The notes beneath the pieces are model-generated. The model worked only from the letters and a program-made list of their open reading frames with translations, ran no database searches and had not been told where the DNA came from. 64,000 nt of DNA, from assembly GCF_044068515.1 (NCBI RefSeq), contig NZ_JBIPKI010000007.1:8962-72961 (forward strand), in the 5' to 3' direction. Positions 7,983-16,943 of the stretch are shown one piece after another. The first letter of the stretch is position 1, and each line of letters begins with the position of its first letter. Position numbers and translations under genes: made by a program. This stretch comes from Desulfurivibrio sp044068515. Lineage in GTDB: Bacteria; Desulfobacterota; Desulfobulbia; Desulfobulbales; Desulfurivibrionaceae.

Positions 7983-9461
7983 TCACTTGGCCTGATCCTG
8001 CAGCACCTCCCAGGTGGTGCCCGCGGGGCCATCCTTGATCAAGATGTGCCGAGCCAGAAGTTGGTCGCGAAGGCGGTCGGCCTCCGCCCAATCCTTGCTC
8101 CGCCGGGCGGCTTCCCGCCTGGCGATTAATTCCTCGATCTCCGCAGGCTCGATTGCCAGGCTGGCCAGCAGCTTCTCCTGGCGTTGACGCAGATAAAGAG
8201 CCGGATCCTCCTTGAGCAGACCGAAGATGCCGGCCAGCTCCCGGATCTTGGCAGCGCTTGCCCGCAGCAGATCCAGGTCTGACGGGGCCGGGGCGGGAGG
8301 CAGGGCCTGGCGGACCTTGTTGATGATCTTGATGGCGTCGAAAATCCTTCCCAGGGCCAGGGCGCTGTTGAAGTCGATATCCATGGCCTGGCGGAAGTTT
8401 TCCGCCAGTTGGGCCAGTTTTTCCCGGTCCTTGGCACTGATCATCGTCGGGGACTGGGCGGCGCCGTCTTCCGGCAGTTCCGCCACCCCGGCCAAGGCGC
8501 TGTAGAGCCGGGTCAGGCCGGCCTCGGCGTCGGTCATGGCCGCCTCGGAATAATCAAGGGGATTGCGGTAGTGGGTGGAAAAGACAAAAAGCCGGAGAAC
8601 CTCGGCCGGGTAGCGCTCGAGAACCTCGCGAATGGTGAGAAAATTGCCCAGCGACTTGGACATTTTTTCATCCTTGATGGTCACGAAGCCGTGGTGGATC
8701 CAGAGATTGGCGAACGGCTTGCCGCTGGCGCCCTCGCTTTGGGCGATTTCGTTTTCATGGTGGGGGAAGACCAGATCCTTACCGCCGCCGTGGATATCGA
8801 AGGTGTCGCCCAGGTATTTTTTGCCCATGGCCGAACATTCGATGTGCCAGCCCGGCCGGCCCGGCCCCCAAGGGCTTTCCCAGGCCGGTTCGCCGGGTTT
8901 GCTTGCCTTCCAGAGGGCGAAATCCATCGGGTGTTCCTTGTTGTCGTTGACCGCCACCCGGGCCCCGGCCTGCATGTCCTCCAGGCCCCGACCGGATAGG
9001 ACTCCGTAGCCCGCAAAGCGCTGCACCCGGTAATAAACGTCGCCCTCGGCGGCATAGGCCAGGCCCTTGGCGATCAGTTCTTCGATCAGAGCGATCATCT
9101 CCGGCAGATGCTCGGTGGCCAGGGGTTCCAGGGTGGGTTTTTCGGTGCCCAGGGCGGCCATGTCCTCGTGGAACTTGCGGATAAAGCGCTGGGAAAGTTC
9201 GCTGCAAGTGGTGCACTGTTCCTGGGCCCGCTTGATGATCTTATCGTCGATATCGGTAAAGTTGCGGATGAATGTCACCTTGTAGCCGCAGTAGCGCAGA
9301 TAGCGCACGATCATGTCGAAAACCAGCACCGAGCGGGCATGGCCGATATGACAGTAATCGTAGGCGGTGATCCCGCAGACGTACATTTTGACGTGCCCCT
9401 CTTCCAGGGGAGTAAGTTTTTCCTTGCGATTGGTCTTGGTATTATGAACAAGCAGGGGCAT
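7983..9461 (-). CDS. cysS: cysteine--tRNA ligase
   Basis: Cytoplasmic class I aminoacyl-tRNA synthetase of about 492 residues that charges tRNA-Cys. Seen: YVCGITAYDYCHIGHARS, containing the zinc-binding Cys and the HIGH motif; WHIECSAMG and HGGGKDLVFPHHENE with the other zinc ligands; and the KMSKS loop in IKDEKMSKSLGN near residue 265. The C-terminal DALR-type anticodon-binding region follows. The ATG at 9461 begins MPLLVHNTKTNRK, the usual N-terminus; an ATG at 9476 would add five residues, and neither has a clear ribosome site. The length is normal. The tRNA-Cys gene it would serve is about 50 kb away in this window. Confidence 0.95.
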   Translation of the reverse strand: MPLLVHNTKTNRKEKLTPLEEGHVKMYVCGITAYDYCHIGHARSVLVFDMIVRYLRYCGYKVTFIRNFTDIDDKIIKRAQEQCTTCSELSQRFIRKFHEDMAALGTEKPTLEPLATEHLPEMIALIEELIAKGLAYAAEGDVYYRVQRFAGYGVLSGRGLEDMQAGARVAVNDNKEHPMDFALWKASKPGEPAWESPWGPGRPGWHIECSAMGKKYLGDTFDIHGGGKDLVFPHHENEIAQSEGASGKPFANLWIHHGFVTIKDEKMSKSLGNFLTIREVLERYPAEVLRLFVFSTHYRNPLDYSEAAMTDAEAGLTRLYSALAGVAELPEDGAAQSPTMISAKDREKLAQLAENFRQAMDIDFNSALALGRIFDAIKIINKVRQALPPAPAPSDLDLLRASAAKIRELAGIFGLLKEDPALYLRQRQEKLLASLAIEPAEIEELIARREAARRSKDWAEADRLRDQLLARHILIKDGPAGTTWEVLQDQAK

Positions 9462-9558
9462 AAAAAATAGGTCCATTGAAGTTGACGAGTCCGGCTTAAG
9501 GGCCTGCGATGATGGGGATGGTGGATGTTTAGCCTTTATGATCGCAAAATTTATGCTA

Positions 9559-9587
9559 TATATAACCCCTTTACCGGAGCAGGGCAA
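9559..9587 (-). promoter_or_regulatory. cysS: possible sigma-70 promoter for cysS
   Basis: On the minus strand TTGCCC is followed after 17 bases by TATATA, about 100 bases before the cysS start. The spacing is ideal but both boxes are only partial matches. Confidence 0.35.
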
Positions 9588-9704
9588 CAGAGCCGCGCTG
9601 CCTTAGGCGGATTACGCTGCTGCGGCCGGCTCTATCTCCCGGGCTTCAAGCCTCGAGCCTGAATACCTGATCAATCAATTTCCCGGGAACCAAGAGGAAA
9701 GACG

Positions 9705-10193
9705 ATGCCCGAAGACCAAGAGCATAACTTACAGGAGCGCCTGACCCTGGCCAACGGACTGGAGCTGGCCTTTTACGACACCTCCCGGCCGTTGGCCGGC
9801 GATCGCTGGCTGGTTGAGTTGCAATGCGAGGTGGTTTATCCCCTGGAGGAGGAAATGCTGGCCCGGTTTTCCGAACCCGACCCCGAACTGCGGGTCGCCG
9901 TCCTGGCCCGGCTGGGTTCAACCCTCAACTTCACGGTTAAGCGGACGCGCCACTTTGTCGATGAACAGCTGAAGGAGGAGCTCCTGGCCGAGCTGCTGGC
10001 CGGGGTTAAGAAACATATGCTGGCTTATTTTGCCAAGCCCGGTTTTCCGGCCCGGTTGTTTGCCGATACCTGCGGCAAGCTGCGGGATGAATGCCGCTGT
10101 GAAATCAGCCGGCAACGGGCCGACGCCGCGACCCCGGCGGAGGATGAGGGGCCCAGCGACTTCTCCGCCCTCTTCAAGTCGGACCGGGCCTGA
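9705..10193 (+). CDS. conserved-looking protein of unknown function
   Basis: I do not recognise this 162-residue protein. It is acidic at the N-terminus, rich in Leu and Glu, and has no signal peptide or membrane segment. The middle reads like a helical domain (ELLAGVKKHMLAYFAKPGFPARL), and two cysteines occur in the segment ADTCGKLRDECRCEI near residue 125. A good ribosome site (AAGAGGAAAGACG) precedes the ATG. It is divergent from cysS and upstream of serA, separated from the latter by a promoter, so it is probably its own transcript. No function is proposed. Confidence 0.7.
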   Translation: MPEDQEHNLQERLTLANGLELAFYDTSRPLAGDRWLVELQCEVVYPLEEEMLARFSEPDPELRVAVLARLGSTLNFTVKRTRHFVDEQLKEELLAELLAGVKKHMLAYFAKPGFPARLFADTCGKLRDECRCEISRQRADAATPAEDEGPSDFSALFKSDRA

Positions 10194-10309
10194 TGGCCGG
10201 CAGCGGCAGAAACCGTCACCAACCATGGCCCCGGCTGTCCTCACCGCTAAGCGGTTTTAGAGGGGCCGAGGGCTCTCTGGCCATTTGCCGGACTTGCCTT
10301 CATTAGCCC

Positions 10310-10337
10310 TTGACAAAATATAGGGATAGCATAATAC
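10310..10337 (+). promoter_or_regulatory. serA: probable promoter for serA
   Basis: A perfect TTGACA is followed after 16 bases by TAATAC, with an AT-rich spacer. It lies about 110 bases before the serA start, in an otherwise GC-rich spacer. The -10 box is imperfect. Confidence 0.5.
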
Positions 10338-10444
10338 TCGGCTTTTTTTCATAGCCAAATCAGCCGATATCCGGCCCTGGCCGGAATGCCTGCCTGATGG
10401 CGCCGGGATTGGGCGCCAACAGTTAATAATCTGGGGTGAACTCG

Positions 10445-12031
10445 ATGAAAGTACTGATTAGTGACAACCTGGCTCCGGTGGGAGAGAATATTCTGCGCAG
10501 CGCCGGCCTTGACGTGGACGTGCGCACCGGCCTGAGCCCGGAAGAGCTGCGGGCTGTTATCCCTGCCTATGACGGGCTGGTGATCCGCAGCGCCACCAAG
10601 GTTACCGCCGAGATCATCGCAGCTGCCGAAAATCTCAAGGTCGTCGGCCGGGCCGGGATCGGTCTTGACAATGTCGATATTGGCGCCGCCAGCCAGAAGG
10701 GTGTTGTGGTGATGAACGCCCCGGACGGCAATGCCACCACCGCCGCCGAGCATGCCATCGCCATGATGATGGCTCTTACCCGCAATGTGCCCCAGGCCAC
10801 TGCCTCGATGAAGGCCGGCAAGTGGGAGAAGAAAAAATTCCAGGGGCGCGAGGTCACCGGTAAAACCGTGGGAGTGGTGGGCATCGGCCGGATCGGCCGG
10901 ATTTTTGCCGAGCGGGCCCAGGGTCTGAAGATGAAGATTATCGCCTTCGACCCCCATATGCCCAAGGAGATGGTGGAAAAACTGGGGGCCGAACTGGTTT
11001 CCCTGGATGAACTCTGCCGGCGGGCCGATTATATTTCCATTCATGTGCCCCTGACCCCGGATACCAAGCACCTGCTGGGGGCGGAACAGTTCAAGTTGAT
11101 GAAGCCCGACACCATGGTAATTGATTGTGCCCGGGGCGGGGTCGTCGAAGAAAAGGCCCTTTACGAAGCCCTGCGGAACGGGACCATCCGCGGCGCGGCC
11201 CTGGACGTTTTCGAGGTCGAGCCCACCACCAACGAGAATTGCCCCCTGCTGGCCCTGGACAACTTTATCTGCACCCCCCACCTGGGCGCCTCCACCGCCG
11301 AGGCCCAGGAGAACGTGGCCGTGGCCATTGCCGAGCAGGTTGCCGACTACCTGCTCAACGGCACGGTGGTCAACGCGGTCAACGTGCCTTCGGTAAGCGC
11401 TGAGGTTATGGCCCATGTCGGCCCCTATGTGACCCTGGCCGAGATGATCGGCGCCTTGCATATGCAGATTGCCAAAGGGGGAGTGGAGGAGGTCAATATC
11501 GAATACTGCGGCGATCTCGCCGATCAGACCACCACTCCGATCACCGTGGCCTTCCTGAAAGGGCTGTTCACCCCGATTCTGCGGGAGGCGGTCAACTACG
11601 TCAATGCCCCGCTGATTGCCAAGGAGCGTGGAATCAGGGTGGTTGAATCCAAGACCGACAAGTCGGAGGACTTCCTCAATCTGATGTCGGTCCGGGTCAA
11701 GACCAGCGAAGGAGAAAACGTTCTGGCCGGGACGGTGTTCGGCAAGAAGGAGCCCCGCCTGGTGCGCTTCAACACATTCCGGATGGAAGCCCTGCCCCAG
11801 GGTCCGATGCTTTTTGTCTACAACAACGACGTGCCCGGGGTGATCGGCCGGTTGGCCACCGCCATCGGTGACGCCGGGGTGAATATCTCCCGGATGACCG
11901 TGGGCCGTGAACAGGACTCGGGCCGCAACGTCATTCTGCTTAACACCGACACCCTGGTCTCCCGCGACTTGCTGAAAAAGGTGCGAGCCCTGGATAATAT
12001 CAACGATGCCATGGTCCTTGATCTGCCTTGA
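10445..12031 (+). CDS. serA: D-3-phosphoglycerate dehydrogenase
   Basis: This 528-residue cytoplasmic enzyme oxidises 3-phosphoglycerate to phosphohydroxypyruvate, the first step of serine synthesis. Domains in order: substrate and nucleotide-binding domains with the Rossmann motif GVVGIGRIGR around residue 146, catalytic Arg in DCARGGVVEE, the Glu in DVFEVEP and the His in CTPHLGAST; then an intervening domain from about 320; then a C-terminal ACT domain beginning near LFVYNNDVPGVIGRLAT, which senses serine in relatives. This is the long form of the enzyme. The ATG at 10445 gives the standard N-terminus MKVLISDNLAP; a GTG at 10436 would add three residues. Confidence 0.95.
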   Translation: MKVLISDNLAPVGENILRSAGLDVDVRTGLSPEELRAVIPAYDGLVIRSATKVTAEIIAAAENLKVVGRAGIGLDNVDIGAASQKGVVVMNAPDGNATTAAEHAIAMMMALTRNVPQATASMKAGKWEKKKFQGREVTGKTVGVVGIGRIGRIFAERAQGLKMKIIAFDPHMPKEMVEKLGAELVSLDELCRRADYISIHVPLTPDTKHLLGAEQFKLMKPDTMVIDCARGGVVEEKALYEALRNGTIRGAALDVFEVEPTTNENCPLLALDNFICTPHLGASTAEAQENVAVAIAEQVADYLLNGTVVNAVNVPSVSAEVMAHVGPYVTLAEMIGALHMQIAKGGVEEVNIEYCGDLADQTTTPITVAFLKGLFTPILREAVNYVNAPLIAKERGIRVVESKTDKSEDFLNLMSVRVKTSEGENVLAGTVFGKKEPRLVRFNTFRMEALPQGPMLFVYNNDVPGVIGRLATAIGDAGVNISRMTVGREQDSGRNVILLNTDTLVSRDLLKKVRALDNINDAMVLDLP

Positions 12032-12225
12032 GCAGTCCCGGCAGCGCCGGGCCGCCCCGGATCGTTGCCTGATCCGGAGCGGTGGCCCGGGGTAGTATGG
12101 CCGGGGGGGACCTGCTGGGATAATTCCGCGGCTTGACTGCACTCTGCCGAGGCCGTTGCGGAGAGACTGCTCTGCCTTGCTATTCGGCAGTTCCCCGGTC
12201 CGTTGATTCTGTAGAGGGGGTTTCC

Positions 12226-12537
12226 ATGGCCAACGTCAATGAAGAAAAATGCTGCCCGCCCGGGCAGGTGCGCCGGGACGGCAAATGCGTCCTGCCGGAA
12301 GTAACCTTTACCACTCTGGTCATTTCCCTGAACAACTCAGCCTTGCTGCACCTGGGGGAACTGGCCAATCCGGAAACCGGCGAGAAAAGCCAGGATTTCT
12401 TGCTGGCCAAACACGCCATCGACACCCTCCAGCTACTCAAAGAGAAAACGGCCGGCAATCTTACCGCCAAGGAAAGCGAGCTGCTGGCCAACATGCTCTA
12501 CGATTTGCGAATGCGCTATGTCCAGCTCACCCGGTGA
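12226..12537 (+). CDS. DUF1844-family small protein
   Basis: This 103-residue protein resembles the DUF1844 family. The core reads VTFTTLVISLNNSALLHLGE, followed by AKHAIDTLQLLKEKT and ESELLANMLYDLRMRYVQ, as in that family. A Cys-Pro-rich N-terminus (EEKCCPPGQVRRDGKC) precedes it and could bind a metal, though this is only a guess. The function of the family is unknown. The ATG at 12226 has AGAGGGGG upstream. Its 3' end overlaps the start of ispE by 20 bp in another frame, so the two are probably translationally coupled. Confidence 0.8.
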   Translation: MANVNEEKCCPPGQVRRDGKCVLPEVTFTTLVISLNNSALLHLGELANPETGEKSQDFLLAKHAIDTLQLLKEKTAGNLTAKESELLANMLYDLRMRYVQLTR

Positions 12538-13384
12538 TGGCGCCGGCCCCATCGAGCTCCATGCCCCGGCCAAGATCAACCTTTATCTGCGGATTATTGC
12601 CAAACGGGCCGATGGCTATCACGAGCTCGACTCCCTGATGCTCAAGCTGGAGTTTGGCGACCGCCTGGTCTTGGCCCGGCGCCGGGCGCCCGGGATCGAG
12701 CTGCTCTGTCGCGGGGCCGATTTGCCGGCTGACCGTGACAACCTGGTTTACCGGGCGGCGACCGCTTTTTGTGATCATTGCGGGATCGAACCGGCCCTGA
12801 CGATCTCCTTGGTGAAGAACATTCCGGTGGCGGCAGGGCTGGGCGGCGGCAGCAGCGATGCCGCCGCGGTGCTGCGCGGCCTGGACCGGCTCTATAACAC
12901 CGGCCTGGACGAAGAAGCGCTGACCAAGCTGGCCCGGCCCCTGGGAGCGGATGTCCCTTTTTTTGTCCAGGATGCCGTCGCAGCCCGGGCCCAAGGGATC
13001 GGTGAATTGTTGACCCCGGTGCCGCTGCCCCCCGGGCTGGGCTCGATTGTGCTGGTCAATCCCGGCTTTGCTGTCTCCACGGCCTGGGTTTATGGCAATT
13101 TTCGATTGACAAAACAGAGCGATCCCTATATTTTTAGCGGCTCTTTACCGGGGGACAAGCTGGTCTTCGGCAATGATCTGGAACGGGTCACCATGGCCCG
13201 CCACCCTGAACTGATTGCCATCAGGGACGAGCTGCTGGCGGCGGGCGCCGCCACGGCGCTGATGGCCGGCAGCGGCCCCACCATGTTCGCCCTGTTCAAG
13301 GACCGGGAGGCGGCGCAAGTTTGCGCCGCCCGCATGGGTAAAAAATATAAGCAGGTTTTTCTGACCAAACCCCTGGCCGAGTAA
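12518..13384 (+). CDS. ispE: 4-diphosphocytidyl-2-C-methyl-D-erythritol kinase
   Basis: This 288-residue GHMP kinase phosphorylates CDP-methylerythritol in the non-mevalonate isoprenoid pathway. Motifs seen: HAPAKINLYLRI at the N-terminus, ADGYHELDSLML, the ATP-binding loop PVAAGLGGGSSDAAAVLRG near residue 110, and LMAGSGPTMFALF near the C-terminus. The start at 12518 lies inside the end of the DUF1844 gene (20-bp overlap), and no later start would keep the KINLYL motif well placed. The isoprenoid product feeds the polyprenyl tail used by the menaquinone prenyltransferase. Length is normal. Confidence 0.93.
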   Translation: MSSSPGDGAGPIELHAPAKINLYLRIIAKRADGYHELDSLMLKLEFGDRLVLARRRAPGIELLCRGADLPADRDNLVYRAATAFCDHCGIEPALTISLVKNIPVAAGLGGGSSDAAAVLRGLDRLYNTGLDEEALTKLARPLGADVPFFVQDAVAARAQGIGELLTPVPLPPGLGSIVLVNPGFAVSTAWVYGNFRLTKQSDPYIFSGSLPGDKLVFGNDLERVTMARHPELIAIRDELLAAGAATALMAGSGPTMFALFKDREAAQVCAARMGKKYKQVFLTKPLAE

Positions 13385-13539
13385 TGCCGGCCCCGCCCGC
13401 CGGAATGGTGATAGCGATTTTGTCAGGCCGGCCAGTGCCTGCCCGGATCAACATTCGGCCCGGACGGATCAGTTGGCCTTGGCCTTGTCGGGTTGGGTGC
13501 TTGGGCAAGGAAGGCGGTGCTGCCGGACCTTATAGCGAT

Positions 13540-13614
13540 TGGGGCGTCGTCAAGCGGTAAGACACAAGACTTTGACTCTTGCATTCGCAGGTTCGAATCC
13601 TGCCGCCCCAGCCA
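13540..13614 (+). tRNA. tRNA-Gln (anticodon TTG)
   Basis: A full cloverleaf can be drawn: acceptor TGGGGCG paired with CGCCCCA, anticodon arm CAAGA-CTTTGAC-TCTTG with anticodon TTG, T arm GCAGG-TTCGAAT-CCTGC, discriminator G and an encoded CCA. It sits 53 bp upstream of prs in the same direction. No clear promoter of its own was found. Confidence 0.95.
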
Positions 13615-13666
13615 CTTTTTTGTTCGTCGCACATAACAGGCAGTCAGCAAAAAGGAGTACTTTCCC

Positions 13667-14614
13667 TTGTCCGTCAACGAAATGAAAATCTTTGCCGGCA
13701 ACGCCAATCCGGCTTTGGCCGAAAGTATTTGCGCATATTTGCAAACCCCGCTGTCCAAGGCGGAGGTTCGGCGCTTCAGTGACGGCGAAATATTCGTCGA
13801 AATCGGGGAGAACGTCCGGGGTCGGGATGTCTTTGTGATTCAGCCCACCTGTCCTCCGGTCAACGATAACCTGATGGAGTTGATGATTATCGTTGATGCC
13901 CTGCGCCGGGCTTCCTCGCGGCGGATTACCGCCGTGTTGCCTTACTACGGCTATGCCCGTCAGGATCGCAAGGTGGCTCCCCGGGTGCCGATCACCGCCA
14001 AGGTGGTGGCGGAAATGCTGATGGTGGTGGGAGTCCGCCGGGTGCTGACCATGGACCTGCATGCCGGGCAGATCCAGGGTTTCTTCAATATTCCGGTGGA
14101 CAACCTTTTTGCCGCCCCGGTGCTGTTGGAATACCTGACCAGCCACGTTGATACGTCCAAGGTGGTCATGGTGTCGCCGGATGCCGGCGGGGTGGAGCGC
14201 TGCCGGGCCTTTGCCAAGCGGCTCAACACCACCCTGGCCATTGTCGACAAGAGGCGGGAACGGGCCAACGAGTGCGAAGCGATGAATGTAATCGGCGACG
14301 TCAAAGGCAAGATCGCCGTTCTCCTTGATGACATGGTCGACACCGCCGGCACCCTCTGTTCGGCGGCCAACGTGCTGGTGGAGGCGGGCGCCCTTGAAGT
14401 TTTTGCCTGCTGCTCCCACGGGGTGCTTTCCGGACCGGCCATCGAGCGCCTGGAGAATTCCAGGATCAGCCGGCTGGTTGTTACCGACAGCGTCCCCCTG
14501 CGGGGCGCGGCCAAGGAGTGTGGCAAGATCAAGGTCCTCTCGGTCAGCAAGCTGCTGGCCGAGGCTGTTCGGCGCATCCATGCCGATGATTCGGTGAGTT
14601 CGCTTTTTGTCTGA
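13667..14614 (+). CDS. prs: ribose-phosphate pyrophosphokinase
   Basis: This 315-residue cytoplasmic enzyme makes PRPP from ribose 5-phosphate and ATP for nucleotide, histidine and tryptophan synthesis. Seen: SDGEIFVEIGENVRG, the ATP-site YYGYARQDRK near residue 100, MDLHAGQIQGFF, and the PRPP-binding loop VLLDDMVDTAGTL around residue 220. A TTG at 13667 is chosen as start because AAAGGAG lies nine bases before it; the ATG at 13682 would lie too far from that site. It is followed closely by rplY and pth, an order common in bacteria. Confidence 0.94.
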   Translation: MSVNEMKIFAGNANPALAESICAYLQTPLSKAEVRRFSDGEIFVEIGENVRGRDVFVIQPTCPPVNDNLMELMIIVDALRRASSRRITAVLPYYGYARQDRKVAPRVPITAKVVAEMLMVVGVRRVLTMDLHAGQIQGFFNIPVDNLFAAPVLLEYLTSHVDTSKVVMVSPDAGGVERCRAFAKRLNTTLAIVDKRRERANECEAMNVIGDVKGKIAVLLDDMVDTAGTLCSAANVLVEAGALEVFACCSHGVLSGPAIERLENSRISRLVVTDSVPLRGAAKECGKIKVLSVSKLLAEAVRRIHADDSVSSLFV

Positions 14615-14700
14615 CTTTTATGCAAGTTCGCTGTCCGTCCGGAGCGGAATGTCCGGCCCGGCGGCGGTTTTCGTTTGAGTGCTAATCCAGGAGGAATACC

Positions 14701-15270
14701 ATGTTACAGGTAGATATCGCGGCCAATAAACGTGATGACTGCGGCAAGGGTGCGGCCCGCAGCCTGCGCCGCGCCGGTCGGACCCCGGCGGTGCTTTATG
14801 GCCCGAAAATTAATCCCCAGGCCCTGAGCCTGGATACCCACAGCTTTACCAAGGCCCTATTTTCCATTCACCGCCGCAACTCGGTAATCAACCTGGAGGT
14901 GGCCGATGAGCAGGGTAAAGTCGTCCATCACGTGATCACCCGGGAAATCCAGACCGATCCCATCGCGGATAATGTTCTCCACGCTGATTTCTACGTGATT
15001 TCGCTGGACGAACCCCTGGTCTTTCAGGTGCCCTTACGTTATCGGGGCAAGGCCAAGGGAGTTGACATGGGCGGGGAATTGGTGATTTCGCTGGAAAAGG
15101 TCGCCCTCAAAGGTAAAGCCCTGGACATTCCCGATGAAATTGTCATTGATGTCTCGCCCCTGGGTCCCAACTCCCAGCGCACCTGCGGTGAGTTGCCCCT
15201 GCCCGCCGGGGTTGAACTGGTGGCCGGCGCGGATAAGGTGTGCGTCGCCGTCGTTGGTGGCACCGAGTAA
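14701..15270 (+). CDS. rplY: 50S ribosomal protein L25, long (CTC) form
   Basis: This 189-residue protein binds 5S rRNA in the large subunit. The N-terminal L25 domain shows DCGKGAARSLRRAGRTPAVL and PKINPQALSLDTHSF; a second beta domain follows from about residue 95 (VFQVPLRYRGKAKGVDMGGE), which is the general-stress CTC form and about twice the length of E. coli L25. The ribosome site CAGGAGGAATACC is strong. It lies between prs and pth, the usual neighbourhood. A stable hairpin lies about 40 bases after the stop. Confidence 0.94.
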   Translation: MLQVDIAANKRDDCGKGAARSLRRAGRTPAVLYGPKINPQALSLDTHSFTKALFSIHRRNSVINLEVADEQGKVVHHVITREIQTDPIADNVLHADFYVISLDEPLVFQVPLRYRGKAKGVDMGGELVISLEKVALKGKALDIPDEIVIDVSPLGPNSQRTCGELPLPAGVELVAGADKVCVAVVGGTE

Positions 15271-15308
15271 ATAAGCTGGCGGCAGCACCACATCCTGGCG
15301 CGATCAAG

Positions 15309-15341
15309 TCCGGCGATATAGCCCCTGCTATCATCGCCGGA
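15309..15341 (+). repeat. stable hairpin downstream of rplY
   Basis: TCCGGCGAT-ATAGC and GCTAT-C-ATCGCCGGA form a 14-bp stem with a single bulged C and a four-base loop. There is no T-run, so it is not a typical intrinsic terminator; it may stabilise the rplY message or mark a factor-dependent end. The remaining spacer up to pth (15342-15567) shows no gene. Confidence 0.55.
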
Positions 15342-15567
15342 TTCGCTTGCTCCCCCTGCGGTCCGGCGGCAAGGCAAGTTTCTCCAGACGATAAACCTGT
15401 TTTTCTGAGGCAAGGTTACCCTTTGCAGTTTTAGGCCGACGGTTCCCTTTTTCGGATGCTGACGGGGGCGGGCCGGGAAGAGGGCGCTCTTTTTCGGCTT
15501 TTTTTTGCTTCTGCGGGGGGCGGCAATTTTTTCTCTGGCTGCCCCCACGACGGCCAATGGTGAAACG

Positions 15568-16155
15568 ATGCGTCTTCTGGTGGGCCTGGGCAATCCCGGG
15601 GTCGAGTATGAACTTACTCGCCACAACATCGGTTTTATTTTTGTCGACTATCTGGCCGACCGCCATGGCATAGCATTGAAGAAGGAAACCAAATGGGACG
15701 CCGAAGTCGGCCGCGGTCTGCTTTGGGGCCAGCCGGTTACCCTGGTCAAACCTCTTACTTTCATGAACCGCAGCGGCTTGGCGGTGGGGAAAATCGCCCG
15801 TTTTTTCCAGATCGCTACCCCCGATGTGGTGGTTTTTCACGATGAACTCGATTTGCCCTTCGGGGCCTGCCGCCTGGCCCAAAACCGCGGGGCCGGAGGG
15901 CATAACGGAGTGCGCTCGTTGATGGACCATCTGGGGGGACGCGACTTTATCCGCTTTCGCATCGGGGTGGGCCGCCCCCCGGGCGCCAAGGCCGCCGCTG
16001 GTTTCGTCCTCTCCCGGTTTTCCACCGCCGAGTTCCCCGAGTTGGAAAAAATCCTCGCGTTTCTCGAAGAGGGTTTGGAACTCCTGTTCCGCCGCGATCT
16101 TAAAATTGCCATGAACCTGGTCAACGCTTCGGTCGGGATCGCCGGGCAAGAGTAA
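15568..16155 (+). CDS. pth: peptidyl-tRNA hydrolase
   Basis: This protein of about 195 residues recycles peptidyl-tRNA released from stalled ribosomes. Landmarks are the N-terminal LLVGLGNPGVEYELTRHNIG with the catalytic His at residue 19, KPLTFMNRSG, the Asp-containing VVVFHDELDLPFG, and GAGGHNGVRSL. The ATG at 15568 gives the exact family N-terminus; upstream in-frame starts would add an unrelated hydrophobic stretch. It lies 297 bp after rplY. Confidence 0.94.
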   Translation: MRLLVGLGNPGVEYELTRHNIGFIFVDYLADRHGIALKKETKWDAEVGRGLLWGQPVTLVKPLTFMNRSGLAVGKIARFFQIATPDVVVFHDELDLPFGACRLAQNRGAGGHNGVRSLMDHLGGRDFIRFRIGVGRPPGAKAAAGFVLSRFSTAEFPELEKILAFLEEGLELLFRRDLKIAMNLVNASVGIAGQE

Positions 16156-16203
16156 CCCTGGCCTGGACCCGGAAGGCCCTGAGCGGGGCGCCGGCAAGAG
16201 TGA

Positions 16204-16232
16204 TTGATAATATTGCCCGGGCATGGTATATT
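16204..16232 (+). promoter_or_regulatory. carD: sigma-70-type promoter for carD
   Basis: TTGATA, a 17-base spacer and TATATT make a good promoter (five of six matches in each box). It leaves a leader of about 205 bases before the carD start. No gene is seen in that leader. Confidence 0.6.
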
Positions 16233-16445
16233 AAGATTTCTTTACTGGCAGTTTAGCTAATAGCGCTTTGCCGACAGGTGTTCTGCCCGTATCTTTCCGA
16301 AGTTTTTCGTCCAAATTCGCTGTTTGGGCTTTTATCGGCCCGGTCGCCGATGAATTCTGGATGCTGCGGGTTTGTCTTGATCACCGGGGGTGGTTCCGCA
16401 AAGGGGCCATCTCAGGGGGTTTACCGGTTGGTGGGGGAAAAGCTT

Positions 16446-16943
16446 ATGGTAGGTGCAACGGAAACTTTTCGCGTAGGTGATATGGCAGTTTATCCGGCCC
16501 ACGGAGTCGGAAAAATCGAGTCGATTGAATCCCGGCGGGTAGGGGAACTGGAACAGTCCTTTTACATAATCCGGATTGTCGACTCCAACATGACCGTAAT
16601 GATTCCCACCACCACCTGCAGCACTGGGGGGCTGCGCAACATTATCTCCCCCCAGGACGTAAGCAAAGTTTTCGCCATTCTCAACCAGCGCGACGTGGAA
16701 ACCGAGTCTCAGCCTTGGAACCAGCGTTATCGCGAATATATGAACCGGATCAAAACCGGTTCGGTATTCGAGATAGCCGCAGTACTCCGCGACCTTTTGC
16801 TCTTGCGGGAAGACAAGGAACTTTCCTTCGGCGAACGCAAAATGGTGGATACCGCCAAAAGCTTGCTGATCAAGGAAATCGCTTTGGCCAAGGAAATCGA
16901 GGAAGACCAGGTGGCCCAGCGCATCGAGCAGATTTTCGCCTGA
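16446..16943 (+). CDS. carD: CarD/CdnL-family transcription regulator
   Basis: This 165-residue protein has the CarD-type RNA polymerase-interacting domain at the N-terminus (FRVGDMAVYPAHGVGKIESI) and a helical DNA-binding C-terminal region (LLLLREDKELSFGERKMVD and a final acidic helix). In mycobacteria and myxobacteria such proteins bind RNA polymerase beta and stabilise open promoter complexes, mainly at rRNA promoters. The ATG at 16446 is chosen for the family N-terminus; the longer frame from 16278 includes the leader. It precedes a pseudouridine synthase gene by 164 bp. Confidence 0.92.
   Translation: MVGATETFRVGDMAVYPAHGVGKIESIESRRVGELEQSFYIIRIVDSNMTVMIPTTTCSTGGLRNIISPQDVSKVFAILNQRDVETESQPWNQRYREYMNRIKTGSVFEIAAVLRDLLLLREDKELSFGERKMVDTAKSLLIKEIALAKEIEEDQVAQRIEQIFA

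Noticed and set aside
10349..12142. 597-codon open frame on the minus strand
   Set aside because: It is the antisense shadow of serA, whose motifs and codon pattern are clear. The shadow has Gly/His/Gln-rich, domain-free sequence.
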